From: JAICNG01 sp035249985
Lineage (GTDB): Bacteria > Gemmatimonadota > Gemmatimonadetes > Gemmatimonadales > Gemmatimonadaceae
Direction: 5' to 3'
NCBI GenBank assembly: GCA_035249985.1
Contig: DATFFP010000057.1
Span: 1 to 64,000 of the forward strand
DNA length: 64,000 bases
Below, one piece after another: positions 18,633 to 28,172 of the stretch. A program made the position numbers and the translations under genes. Under the pieces are notes generated by a model. It did no database searches and had not been told where the DNA came from. It saw only the letters and a list, made by a program, of their open reading frames with translations. Position 1 is the first letter of the stretch, and each line of letters begins with the position of its first letter.

Positions 18633-20143
18633 CCCATCATCCGAACGATGGCGTCCACGAGGGCGGGGACCGTCGATTCCTCGGACTCGACGGCCACGCT
18701 GAGCCCAAGGGCTTTCGCCGCCGCGGACGTCACCGGCCCGATCGATGCCATGGGCGCGGCACGCGCCGTCTCCGCGCCCACGGCATCGACGAAGAAACGC
18801 GCGGTCGAGCTCGAGGTCAGCGTCACGAGATCGATGTCCCCCGCGCGAAGCCGGTCGCCGACACGCGCCGCCCCTTCCCCGTCGAGCACCGTTCGATAGA
18901 CCGGCACGACGTCGACGCGTGCACCGAGCTCGCGCAATGCGTCCGGGAGCACGTCACGCGCATCGGTCGCTCGGGGAAGGAGAACGCGCCGGCCCTCCAG
19001 ATCATCCCGTCGCGCGAGCGATTCCACCAACGACTCGGCGACGAACCGTGCCGGGACGACGTCAGGCGCAATCCCATGATCGAGCAACGCATCGGCGGTC
19101 GCTCGCCCGATGGCCGCGATTCGCGCGTGTCCCAACGCCCTCGCATCGAGGCTACGCGCCCGCATCGCGCGCCACACGAGATCGACGGCGTTCTGGCTGG
19201 TGAACATCACCCAGTCGTAACCGTCCACGCTGTCGAGCGCTCGGTAGAGCGGCGAGGAATCGAGAGGCTCCACCCGAATCGCTGGCATTTCGATCACGTC
19301 CGCGCCGAGCTCTCGGAGCCGTGACGACAATGAGGACGCCTGCGCCCGCGCGCGCGTGACGACGATGCGCTGTCCCGCGAGCGGACGGCGCTCGAACCAC
19401 TCGATCTCCTCTCGCAGACGCACCACGTCCCCAATGATCGTGATCGCCGGCGCGGTCACCGCCGCCGCACGAGCGTGGTCGGCGATCGTCGCCAGCGTGC
19501 CGGTGACGACACGTTGGCTCGGATACGTCGCGCGCTCGATCACGGCGGCGGGTGTGTCCGCTGGCCGCCCACCCGCGAGCAGGGCATCGACGACATCGTG
19601 GAGTGTACGCACGCCCATGTACAAGACGAGCGTTCCCCCGCTCCGAGCGAGGGCGCTCCAATCGGTGGCGCGCTCACCCTTCTCCGGATCCTCGTGCCCC
19701 GTCGCGAAGGTGACGGCAGTCGCCGCCCCACGGTGGGTGACCGGAATCCCTGCGTACGCAGGACCGGCGATGCCCGCCGTCACGCCGGGCACGACCTCGA
19801 AGCGAATGCCCGCGCTCGCGAGCGCCTCGGCTTCCTCGCCGCCCCGGCCGAACACGAACGGGTCTCCCCCCTTGAGTCGGACGACGCGCCGCCCATCGCG
19901 CGCCAACCCGACGAGCAGTACCTCGATCTCCTGTTGTCGAGCGGAGCCGGTGTCGCCGCCGCGTTTGCCGACGAAATGGCGCCGGACATCGCGACCAGCG
20001 AGCGCCGAGTCCAGGAGGTCCTCGCTGACCAGCGCGTCATAGACGACGTCATCGCACGACGCGAGCAGCTCGCGTCCGCGGATGGTCAGCAGCCCCGGAT
20101 CGCCGGGTCCGGCTCCGACGAGATAGACGATGCCGCGTGTCAC
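18614..20143 (-). CDS. cobA-hemD: Uroporphyrinogen-III C-methyltransferase / uroporphyrinogen-III synthase fusion
   Basis: 509 residues from a GTG at 20143 that overlaps the upstream stop (GTGA). The N-terminal ~250 residues are the SAM-dependent methyltransferase: VYLVGAGPGDPGLLTIRG, VVRLKGGDPFVFGRGGEE, VVPGVTAGIAGPAYAGIPVT. The C-terminal half is HemD-like: LAGQRIVVTRARAQA, DWVMFTSQNAV, AIGRATADAL, VTLTSSSTARFF. One chain thus cyclises hydroxymethylbilane to uroporphyrinogen III and methylates it to precorrin-2. Together with hemB, hemC and the AhbAB fusion nearby it supports a siroheme-based branch. Its C-terminus lies in a repeat element. Confidence 0.92.
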   Translation of the reverse strand: MTRGIVYLVGAGPGDPGLLTIRGRELLASCDDVVYDALVSEDLLDSALAGRDVRRHFVGKRGGDTGSARQQEIEVLLVGLARDGRRVVRLKGGDPFVFGRGGEEAEALASAGIRFEVVPGVTAGIAGPAYAGIPVTHRGAATAVTFATGHEDPEKGERATDWSALARSGGTLVLYMGVRTLHDVVDALLAGGRPADTPAAVIERATYPSQRVVTGTLATIADHARAAAVTAPAITIIGDVVRLREEIEWFERRPLAGQRIVVTRARAQASSLSSRLRELGADVIEMPAIRVEPLDSSPLYRALDSVDGYDWVMFTSQNAVDLVWRAMRARSLDARALGHARIAAIGRATADALLDHGIAPDVVPARFVAESLVESLARRDDLEGRRVLLPRATDARDVLPDALRELGARVDVVPVYRTVLDGEGAARVGDRLRAGDIDLVTLTSSSTARFFVDAVGAETARAAPMASIGPVTSAAAKALGLSVAVESEESTVPALVDAIVRMMGALEKR

Positions 20144-21051
20144 CCGCGGAAATACACCGATGCGTATCGCGGACTCCGCTGCCGCAGCGCATCGCGCACC
20201 TCGGCGACGGCGGTGGCGCGGGCAGCGAGGTGTGCGGCGTGCGAATGACGCAGGGAGTGCGGGCCGATCGCCTCGCTCGTCTCGGCGGGCAGCCCCGCGG
20301 CGCGCGCAACGCGCTTGAGTCGATCCCACACCCGCTGACGTGACGTGTGGAGCTGTGTGCGCGGGTGGATGAACACGAAGGGACGGTGATGCGTTCGCTT
20401 CGGTGCCGGTCGCTCGGCCAGCCACCGCGCCATCCACGCCGCGGGCTCGCCCTCGAGCGTGACCGTCGACGTCTCACCTCGACGGCCTGTCACCTCGAGA
20501 TGCATCACGCGTGGACCGCCGCGAACCGCATCCATCGTCAGGTTCACCGCTTCCGAGACCAGCAGCGCGCCATGATAGCACAGTCCGTACAGCGCCAGGT
20601 CCATGCGCGCCGACGCATCGTCGCGCGCGCGCTTCGCGAGCCATTCGAACAGCATGTCGATCTGCCCGATCGGGATGACGTGCGGCGCGCGCGGCTCGGG
20701 CACCGGCTCGTCGAGCAATTCCGCGGGCCCTGGCGCGCGCAGCGATTCCTCCGCGATCAGATAGCGGTAGAAGGTCTTGATCGACTGCAGATGTCGGCGG
20801 ACGGTCGGTGGAGCCCACTCGTCGTGCGCGACGCGCGCGGCGAAGTATTCGCGCACGTCGCGCGTCGACAGCGCCTCGACTGGCCGCGGCGCATAGGCCC
20901 GGACGAGGTCGGCGACGTCGGCGTGATAGGCATCGATGGTGGCGGCCGCGCGATCCATCCGCTCGAGCCACGCGCTGAATCGATGCACCGGGTCGAAGTT
21001 CGGCTCGGGATGGACTTCGGGGTGCTGTGGCGTGACCGGAAGGTCACTCAC
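20140..21051 (-). CDS. Tyrosine recombinase (XerC/D-like) with altered active site
   Basis: 303 residues. The N-terminal SAM-like core-binding domain is present (VHRFSAWLERMDRAAATIDA, then TFYRYLIAEESL) and the catalytic domain shows HSLRHSHAAHL and a final SVYFRG Tyr. The box that normally reads GLRVSEL is GALLVSEAVNL, so the first catalytic Arg appears to be Leu, and the usual LGH is LRQ. It may be inactive for strand cleavage or act only as a DNA-binding protein. GTG start. It overlaps CobA-HemD by four bases, an odd partner for a recombinase. No att-like repeats seen. Confidence 0.78.
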   Translation of the reverse strand: MSDLPVTPQHPEVHPEPNFDPVHRFSAWLERMDRAAATIDAYHADVADLVRAYAPRPVEALSTRDVREYFAARVAHDEWAPPTVRRHLQSIKTFYRYLIAEESLRAPGPAELLDEPVPEPRAPHVIPIGQIDMLFEWLAKRARDDASARMDLALYGLCYHGALLVSEAVNLTMDAVRGGPRVMHLEVTGRRGETSTVTLEGEPAAWMARWLAERPAPKRTHHRPFVFIHPRTQLHTSRQRVWDRLKRVARAAGLPAETSEAIGPHSLRHSHAAHLAARATAVAEVRDALRQRSPRYASVYFRG

Positions 21052-21063
21052 GACGACGTGCGC

Positions 21064-21435
21064 TCAGGGAAGGTTCGAGGCTTCGTCGATCTTGCGCGCG
21101 AGATCGTTCAGATCGAAGGGCTTCGTCATGAACGATGTTCGGCCAAGCGCGAGCATGGAGACGAGCGGTCCCATACTGACATACGCGGTCGTAATGATGA
21201 CCGGCACCTGCGGATCGATCTCCCGCACCTGGCGCATGACCTCGATGCCGTCGGTGTCGGGAAGGCGCAGGTCGAGCACGACGACCTCGGGGGCGAAGGG
21301 TCGGACCTTGGTCACCGCCTCGGCGCCACTGGCGGCGAACTCCATGCTGTATCGATCGGCGAAGAACCGTTCGTACGACTTGCGCAACGTCGCTTCATCC
21401 TCGATGAACATGACGCGCGTCAGAGTGTCAGGCAT
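21064..21435 (-). CDS. Single-domain response regulator (CheY-like)
   Basis: 123 residues. Receiver signatures are VMFIEDE (acidic pocket), VVVLDLRLPDTDG (phosphoacceptor Asp), VIITTAYVSMG (switch Thr) and FMTKPFDL (Lys). There is no output domain, so it acts through protein contacts. I use the ATG giving MPDTLTRVMF; another ATG lies two codons upstream. No histidine kinase is in the window. It lies 13 bases before the recombinase gene. Confidence 0.85.
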   Translation of the reverse strand: MPDTLTRVMFIEDEATLRKSYERFFADRYSMEFAASGAEAVTKVRPFAPEVVVLDLRLPDTDGIEVMRQVREIDPQVPVIITTAYVSMGPLVSMLALGRTSFMTKPFDLNDLARKIDEASNLP

Positions 21436-21485
21436 ACCCATACGGTAACTAGTAAGGCGGGCGGTTCGCCAGCAGGAGGTGTACA

Positions 21486-21640
21486 AACGGCAAAGACGTC
21501 AGATGTCAGGTGGGAACGGCAAAGACGTCAGATGTCAGAATACAGAATTCAGAATTCAGAAAACGACCACGGGCAGCCATGAAGTGGCTCCCCGTCGGTT
21601 CATCTGAATTCTGAATTCTGTTATCTGACGTCTTGCCGTT
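21486..21640. repeat. A-family palindromic heptad element with duplicated left end and inner hairpin
   Basis: The outer left end AACGGCAAAGACGTCAGATG occurs twice (21486 and 21515), followed by CAGAATA/CAGAATT units. An inner hairpin ACGGGCAGCCA / TGGCTCCCCGT forms the tip (about 21569-21594). The right arm closes with GACGTCTTGCCGTT. It lies between two genes read in the same direction. Confidence 0.82.
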
Positions 21641-21643
21641 CCC

Positions 21644-21679
21644 AAAAAACAGCGGCCGACTGCGTCATCGCAGCCGGCC
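21644..21679 (-). terminator. Intrinsic terminator of the STAS gene
   Basis: On the minus strand GGCCGGCTGCG pairs with CGCAGTCGGCC across an ATGA loop (11 base pairs with one G-T), followed by GCTGTTTTTT. This is a textbook Rho-independent terminator and contrasts with the palindromic elements, which lack T-tracts. Confidence 0.75.
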
Positions 21680-21763
21680 GTGTCCCTACAGCAGCACCCT
21701 CCCCCACTCCGCGCCGCCCCCCGACGGCGCGGCCCCCCACCCACAATCTCGAACAGCCTTCGA

Positions 21764-22069
21764 TTACGCGCTCTCGACCACGAAGAGGTGCAGCAGCTCA
21801 GTCAACGCCAGAAGTGTCAGAACTTCTTCCGTTACGTTTACCAGCCTCACCGTCATCCCCACCTGCTTCGCGCGATTCTGAATCGCCACCAGCGTGCCGA
21901 GCCCGGTCGCATCCATCTCCCGCGTCGCAGTGAGATCGAGGGTGATCGCCTTCGCCTGCCGCCCCATCGACTCTATCATGCTGACCGCCGCGTTGCGGAA
22001 CTCTGCGCGCGTCTCGGCGACGAGACGACTCGGAGCGGTCAAAATCTTTTCAGCGTTGATCGTGTTCAT
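21764..22069 (-). CDS. STAS-domain anti-sigma factor antagonist-like protein
   Basis: 101 residues from the ATG at 22069. TLDLTATREMDATGLGTLV matches the SpoIIAA loop DSSGLG, with Thr replacing the phosphorylated Ser, and RLVNVTEEVLTLLALTELL matches the C-terminal helix. Such proteins bind anti-sigma factors and are switched off by phosphorylation. No kinase or sigma factor is nearby. It ends at a clear intrinsic terminator. Confidence 0.8.
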   Translation of the reverse strand: MNTINAEKILTAPSRLVAETRAEFRNAAVSMIESMGRQAKAITLDLTATREMDATGLGTLVAIQNRAKQVGMTVRLVNVTEEVLTLLALTELLHLFVVESA

Positions 22070-22241
22070 TTCCCTGGCCCTCGACACCTCGGTCGATGGA
22101 GCTGGGGCACGCAGCCGGCGATGAACACGCTCGGAAAATCGGGCCCTGGGCCCGACCTTCGTCACCTTCGGCAACCGGACGATCTCCTGCCCAAGGGCAC
22201 CTGGAGACTCCTGGCTTTGCGGCCCCGCCTCACGACGGGTG

Positions 22242-22250
22242 TGCTATTAT
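22242..22250 (+). promoter_or_regulatory. Candidate extended -10 promoter for acs
   Basis: TGCTATTAT matches an extended -10 (TGnTATAAT) with no good -35. It would give a leader of about 190 bases before the acs ATG. The 22070-22447 gap has no gene; the leader carries a small perfect hairpin GGCGATT/AATCGCC at 22393-22412. No known riboswitch recognised. Confidence 0.35.
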
Positions 22251-22447
22251 CGGGTGATTCAACGTTCTGTTGTCGCCTCCCTGTAAAGCGAAGGTAGTGC
22301 CACGAAATCGAACGCTGTGTAACAGCATGTGTGGCAAAGCTTTAACCAACATTTACCTGTCGGGCACGCGCCGAAACCCCGGTGCACTTTGCGGCGATTC
22401 GGGAAAATCGCCACATTGGGGCCTCCTCACCCACCCCGCGCAATTCA

Positions 22448-24407
<1,960 letters not shown>

Positions 24408-24409
<2 letters not shown>

Positions 24410-24550
24410 GGAATCAGGGGTCAGGGATCAGGGGCGGAAAGGCGGCGCGGCTTCGCCGCAGCCGCCTCATCAGATGAGCAAACGGCGGCGCGAACGCGCC
24501 GCCGTTTGCCTTTCCAGCCCCGATCCCTGACTCCTGACTCCTAGCTCCTA
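24408..24550. repeat. D-family palindromic heptad element enclosing a GC hairpin, convergent junction
   Basis: Outer arms are GGAATCAGGGGTCAGGGATC and GATCCCTGACTCCTGACTCC. Inside lie a GGCGGC...GCCGCC hairpin and a very strong stem CAAACGGCGGCGCG / CGCGCCGCCGTTTG at 24479-24508. The acs stop TGA is the first part of the left arm, and the stop of the opposite gene borders the right arm. Confidence 0.82.
24479..24508. terminator. Strong symmetric hairpin, probable bidirectional terminator
   Basis: A 13-14 bp perfect stem with AAA before and TTT after the GC-rich core, so it presents a short T-run on both strands. It sits at the centre of the D element between convergent genes. Confidence 0.55.
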
Positions 24551-24931
24551 CTACGCCCTTCTCACCGCCCGAAACCTCGCCTCGCTCGCGTCATTGAGCC
24601 TGAGCGGCGGGCGGCCCGGGGTCTCCTCCGTGCGCGGCGCTTCCTGCGCGCGACGGCGATAGGGAACGAGGTCCTCGCCCAGCACGACCAGGGTCCGCGT
24701 CGCGACGACGCTCGCCATCGGCTCCGGCAGTCCCATCACGCGCACGTAGCTGTCGATGGCGCGGTCGAACGACAAATCCTCGGCGAGCATGTCGACGAAC
24801 ATGAGCGCGTTGTCGACGTGGGCCCGGATGATCGCCTCCTCCGCGCGCGCTTGTGCGAGCCGCAACCGCTTCTCGGCGGACGGCGTCAGCTTGCGAGGAA
24901 AGAGCGTCTCAGGAAAAAGGCGACCAAACAT
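24551..24931 (-). CDS. Hypothetical protein, 126 residues
   Basis: The middle is helical (EEAIIRAHVDNALMFVDMLA, then FDRAIDSYVRVMGLPEPMAS), the N-terminus basic, and the C-terminus is charged and likely disordered. No signal peptide or membrane segment. I do not recognise the family. Its stop borders the D element shared with acs. Confidence 0.65.
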   Translation of the reverse strand: MFGRLFPETLFPRKLTPSAEKRLRLAQARAEEAIIRAHVDNALMFVDMLAEDLSFDRAIDSYVRVMGLPEPMASVVATRTLVVLGEDLVPYRRRAQEAPRTEETPGRPPLRLNDASEARFRAVRRA

Positions 24932-25116
24932 GTAATGATTCGTCCCTGGGTCGGTGGAATATTCGGGTTGTGCCCTGCATCACACAAGAGAGCACGGTCC
25001 GTACCAGCAACCGGGTTCATTCCTACAACGCTAAACCGTCGCTGGAAGGTTCAACCTCCACGTCTGACCGGTCATTATGAGGGACGCCAGGGACTGGGTG
25101 GGGTCACGTACTCAAA
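24932..25116. other. Intergenic region upstream of the hypothetical gene
   Basis: No reading frame that looks coding and no clear promoter boxes; it passes directly into the B element. Confidence 0.4.
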
Positions 25117-25240
25117 GGCGCTGGAAGCGCTGAAGGCGCTGGAAGCGCTAAAGGCGCTAGAAGCGCTAAAGGCGCTAAAGGCGCTAAGGGCGCTAAGGGG
25201 GAAGCAGCTCAGCGCCTCTAGCGCCTCTAGCGCCCTTCAG
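25117..25240. repeat. B-family palindromic 9-base element, the longest in the window
   Basis: About nine tandem units alternating GGCGCTGGA, AGCGCTGAA, AGCGCTAAA and GGCGCTAAG, then GGGGAAGCAGCT as loop and AGCGCCTCT/AGCGCCTCT/AGCGCCCTT as right arm. The VKOR gene on the minus strand ends inside it, at 25193. The arms are unequal, the left being about three times longer. Confidence 0.82.
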
Positions 25241-25642
25241 ATCAACCAAACTGACAACGAGAATGACCACCAACAGCACCGCCGACGTCACGCACCAAAT
25301 GCAAATCGCACGGATCACGAACAGCTCGAGGTACGTGAGCCACGCGGAAAATATCACGCTCCACGCCGCGATCGCGACGAGCCACAGTGAGATCGTTTGC
25401 GAGCCGGCGTGACGATCGCTGGTGCCGATGAGCGACAGCGTGAACAACGCGAGGTACGCCCCGAGCCCCCACGCCGCGACCGGGAGGCCGAGGAACGTCG
25501 CCCACTTGCTGGTGTTCACCGTCTCACAGGAACCGAGCGTGCAGCTCAGGTCGCCAATGACGCCGAGCTTGTACAGCGTGAGATACAGGGCGATCAGGAT
25601 GCCGACCAGCGACAGCACCGCGATCGTCATGCGCGCGGTCAC
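25193..25642 (-). CDS. Vitamin K epoxide reductase family membrane protein
   Basis: 149 residues with four membrane helices. The loop cysteines are in LSCTLGSCETVNTSKWA and the active-site CxxC in AICIWCV. Bacterial VKOR reoxidises DsbA-like proteins and passes electrons to quinone. GTG start overlapping the stop of the DsbA-like gene (GTGA), which fixes the partnership. The last ~13 residues (KGARGARGAELLPP) are encoded by the B repeat and are not part of the family. Confidence 0.9.
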   Translation of the reverse strand: MTARMTIAVLSLVGILIALYLTLYKLGVIGDLSCTLGSCETVNTSKWATFLGLPVAAWGLGAYLALFTLSLIGTSDRHAGSQTISLWLVAIAAWSVIFSAWLTYLELFVIRAICIWCVTSAVLLVVILVVSLVDLKGARGARGAELLPP

Positions 25643-26385
25643 CTCGGCGTCGCGCTCCCTCGTGTCGTATCGCGGCGCGCCATCGCGCTGTCGACGAGTC
25701 GTTTGATCGCGTCGTAGGACAGCGCGCCCGGGATCATCTGGTTGCCGATGATGAACGTCGGCGTGGAGCGCACCTGGCGCTGGATGCCTAACTGGCGATT
25801 CGCCCGAATCCGATCCAGGTGGCGCTGCTCCTCGACGCAGGTGGACCAGGCCGCTTCATCGAGCCCGATCGCTCGTGCGTACTCCGCGAAGAGACGGCTC
25901 CCGCGACGGTTGGCGGACGCATCCGACTCGCCGGGGCGCGTCGCCCAGGCGTCCTGTCCGGCGAAGATGCGATCGTGCATCTCCCAAAACTTGTTCTGGT
26001 CGGCGGCGCATGCCGCCGACAGCGAGGCGAGCACCGAGTTCCGATGCTGATCGAGCGGGAAGTCGTAGAAGCGAAAGCTCACCTGCCCTGCATCGGCGAG
26101 CCGCTTGCGAATGTCCGGCTCCGTCAGCGTCGCGAACTGCGCGCACGCAGGGCATTCGAAGTCCGCGAACTCGGAGATGGCGACTGGTGCGTCCGCCCTT
26201 CCGTACACGTAGGGCTGCGCCTGTCCGGCGTCACCAGGAGGAAGCTCGGCCACGAGCTGTGGCGACGGGCCGGAGCCGCGCGCCTGCATGGCGATGAGAA
26301 TGGCGCCGATGACGGCGACTGCTCCCAGTAGCAGGAAAAAAGGCTTCCTTTTCGATTCACGCCGCTGCGGGGGGGCCTTCACCAT
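25639..26385 (-). CDS. DsbA-like thiol oxidoreductase, membrane anchored
   Basis: 248 residues. A basic N-terminus and one membrane helix (FFLLLGAVAVIGAILIA) anchor a periplasmic thioredoxin fold with the catalytic CPAC in FADFECPACAQF, and the cis-Pro region STPTFIIGNQMIPGA. It introduces disulfides in exported proteins and should be recycled by the VKOR encoded directly downstream. ATG at 26385 overlapping the previous stop; a GTG one codon on is also possible. Confidence 0.9.
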   Translation of the reverse strand: MVKAPPQRRESKRKPFFLLLGAVAVIGAILIAMQARGSGPSPQLVAELPPGDAGQAQPYVYGRADAPVAISEFADFECPACAQFATLTEPDIRKRLADAGQVSFRFYDFPLDQHRNSVLASLSAACAADQNKFWEMHDRIFAGQDAWATRPGESDASANRRGSRLFAEYARAIGLDEAAWSTCVEEQRHLDRIRANRQLGIQRQVRSTPTFIIGNQMIPGALSYDAIKRLVDSAMARRDTTRGSATPR

Positions 26386-26678
26386 TTCGGGTCGTCTCCG
26401 TCGTCCGGTTTCCAGTCGGTGGGCTTCCACGCCGGATCCGCCTGCTTCTTCGCCTCATCGACGATCCGGCGGTTCTCGGCCACTTCGGGAGTGTCGTAGG
26501 TCGCGCGCACTTCGTAGTGGAACAGCTCGCTGCGAACGTCTCCGATGAGCCGTGTCAGCTCGCCAGCGTGCTCGAGAAGCTTTCCATCGGCATCCAGCTC
26601 GAGGATGCGTTGGGCGAGAGCGCGGAGCAGCGCCTCGAGGTTTCGGGCGCGACCGTCGTCGTAGGTCTGGTCCGACAT
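26379..26678 (-). CDS. Hypothetical protein, 99 residues
   Basis: The real start is the ATG at 26678 (MSDQTYDDGRARNLEALLRA). A helical N-terminal half is followed by EVRATYDTPEVAENRRIVDE and a Trp/Asp-rich tail (PAWKPTDWKPDDGDDPKW). No known domain. It overlaps the DsbA-like gene, which suggests co-transcription with the oxidative folding pair. Confidence 0.6.
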   Translation of the reverse strand: MSDQTYDDGRARNLEALLRALAQRILELDADGKLLEHAGELTRLIGDVRSELFHYEVRATYDTPEVAENRRIVDEAKKQADPAWKPTDWKPDDGDDPKW

Positions 26679-26729
26679 GCGATGAAAGCTAGAGAGCGGA
26701 CAAGTGAGGGTCGAGGGGTGTGACCTGCG

Positions 26730-27668
26730 ATGCTTGACCCCTGGCTCTCTATTGACGAGCATCTCCGCGCGGAATTGCAGCGCTCTCCACCAACCAGGAC
26801 GTTTCAAATCGAAGCCGACATTCTTCGGGTTCCCGCCGGACCGGGCGCGCTTCACGTCGAGCGCTACGGCCACGGCGGCGAGCAAATCGTGCTCATTCAC
26901 GGCTTCGGTACGTCGAGCTTTCTCTGGCGCTCGGTCGCGCCGGCGCTCGCGACCGACGGCCACACGGCTTACGCGGTCGACCTGCTGGGGTACGGGGAAT
27001 CGGATCGCCCCTTCGACGCGGACTACACCCTCGGAGCGCAGGCCGAGTGCCTCGATCGCGCGCTCTCTTCGCTGCGTCTCTCACGCGTGTCGCTCGTTGG
27101 AATAGACATTGGCGCCGCGGTCGCCATGCAGCTGCTCGTGTCGCGCCCTGCCCGAGTCGCCCGCCTGGCGCTCGTCAATCCCGTCGCGCTCGATGAGCTG
27201 CCCGGTGGTGACGTGCGCGCCGTTCAGCGCGGGACCGCGAAGTTCGCGTTGCGCGTCGGGCGCGGCATCCTCGGCGCGGCGGCTCTGCTGACTCCCGTGC
27301 TCGAGGGCTCCGTTGCGGACCCCAGATCGATGCCTCCGCGGCTGGTGGCGCGGTACCTGGCACCCTTTGTCGGCAGTGATGGTGTCTCACATCTGCTGAC
27401 GCTTGCCCGGTCGGTTCGCCGAGAGGACCTCGAGGGGCTGGACCCGGGTAAAATCCAGGTGCCCACGTTGATCGTGTGGGCCGAGGAAGACCGGTGGGTG
27501 GACTCGGGGCTCGGCGAGCGTCTGCAGGCGATGATTGCAGGTAGTACACTCGTTCGTCTACCCGGCGTGGGAAGGCTCGTCCCCGAGGAAGCGAGCGATT
27601 CGCTCTCGCGGCTGCTGCTGGAATTCATTGTGCAACACGCCACACCGACGAGCGCTCCCAGCGCATGA
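26730..27668 (+). CDS. Alpha/beta hydrolase-fold protein with Asp at the nucleophile elbow
   Basis: 312 residues. The oxyanion region is LIHGFGTSSFLW, and the elbow is SLVGIDIGAAVAM, with Asp where most hydrolases have Ser; Asp is the nucleophile in haloalkane dehalogenases and epoxide hydrolases. A late acid is in VWAEEDRWVD. The position of the catalytic His (usually GxGHxxxxE) reads GVGRLVPEEASD, so His is replaced by Arg. Activity is therefore doubtful. Divergent from the 99-residue gene. Confidence 0.8.
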   Translation: MLDPWLSIDEHLRAELQRSPPTRTFQIEADILRVPAGPGALHVERYGHGGEQIVLIHGFGTSSFLWRSVAPALATDGHTAYAVDLLGYGESDRPFDADYTLGAQAECLDRALSSLRLSRVSLVGIDIGAAVAMQLLVSRPARVARLALVNPVALDELPGGDVRAVQRGTAKFALRVGRGILGAAALLTPVLEGSVADPRSMPPRLVARYLAPFVGSDGVSHLLTLARSVRREDLEGLDPGKIQVPTLIVWAEEDRWVDSGLGERLQAMIAGSTLVRLPGVGRLVPEEASDSLSRLLLEFIVQHATPTSAPSA

Positions 27669-27758
27669 GAAAACTCAACGAAACACGTGCAGTTTCGTGG
27701 TTGGTTCAGGGGTGTGGCACGGTTAGATTGGTGAACACTTTCAATCCTTTCCGAATAC

Positions 27759-28040
27759 ATGGCTAGAAACCGAAACCGGAAGCGAGACGTCGCGTCGCCT
27801 TCGCCATTCGAGCAGGCGCGAGACGAGATGTTTCAGCAGATTATCCGCTGTGGGGTGCTGCAGGCCTCGCCGGAGCACCAAAAGGAGTGGTTCGATCAGA
27901 CGATCGATTATCTGGCGGACCGGTACCACGAGCTGGGCGGAACGGAAGTCGCAGAGCTCCGCACATTGGGCGAGCGGTTCTGTCAGCCGCCGAAGGCCAA
28001 GCAGGGTGCGGAGGCAGAGAGCGAGGCGGACGCGGCATAA
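27759..28040 (+). CDS. Hypothetical protein, 93 residues
   Basis: Basic start (MARNRNRKRDVASPSPFEQA), then helices with IIRCGVLQASPEHQKEWFDQ and YHELGGTEVAELRTLGERF, acidic Ala-rich tail. Soluble; no motif recognised. Real by composition and by its placement with a stop at an E element. Confidence 0.6.
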   Translation: MARNRNRKRDVASPSPFEQARDEMFQQIIRCGVLQASPEHQKEWFDQTIDYLADRYHELGGTEVAELRTLGERFCQPPKAKQGAEAESEADAA

Positions 28041-28172
28041 GGCAACTGCGAACTGCGAACTGGAAGCGGGTTGAGGGCTCCGGGTGTATTCGGGGCCCTT
28101 CGTGTTTTTGGGCGTTCGCAGTTCGCAGCTCGCAGCTCGCAGTTCGCAGTTCGCAGTTCGCAGCTCGCAGCT
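28041..28172. repeat. E-family palindromic heptad element, convergent junction
   Basis: Left arm AACTGCG AACTGCG AACTGG directly after a TAA stop; right arm about eight CGCAGTT/CGCAGCT units ending at the TAG of the opposite gene. The GGCTCCGGGTGTATTCGGGGCCC centre forms its own small hairpin. Arms are unequal in copy number. Confidence 0.8.

Noticed and set aside
20140..21051. Recombinase gene as the mark of an integrated phage or island
   Set aside because: Neighbours are core metabolic genes with matching composition, there are no att repeats, and the gene is translationally coupled to CobA-HemD.
25117..25240. Tandem repeats that might be taken for a CRISPR array
   Set aside because: Units are 9 bases with no spacers and an inverted second arm; no cas genes nearby.
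25117..25240. Frame reading EALKALEALKALKAL as a coiled-coil protein
   Set aside because: It arises from the 9-base repeat alone, has no ribosome site and does not match any flanking gene.
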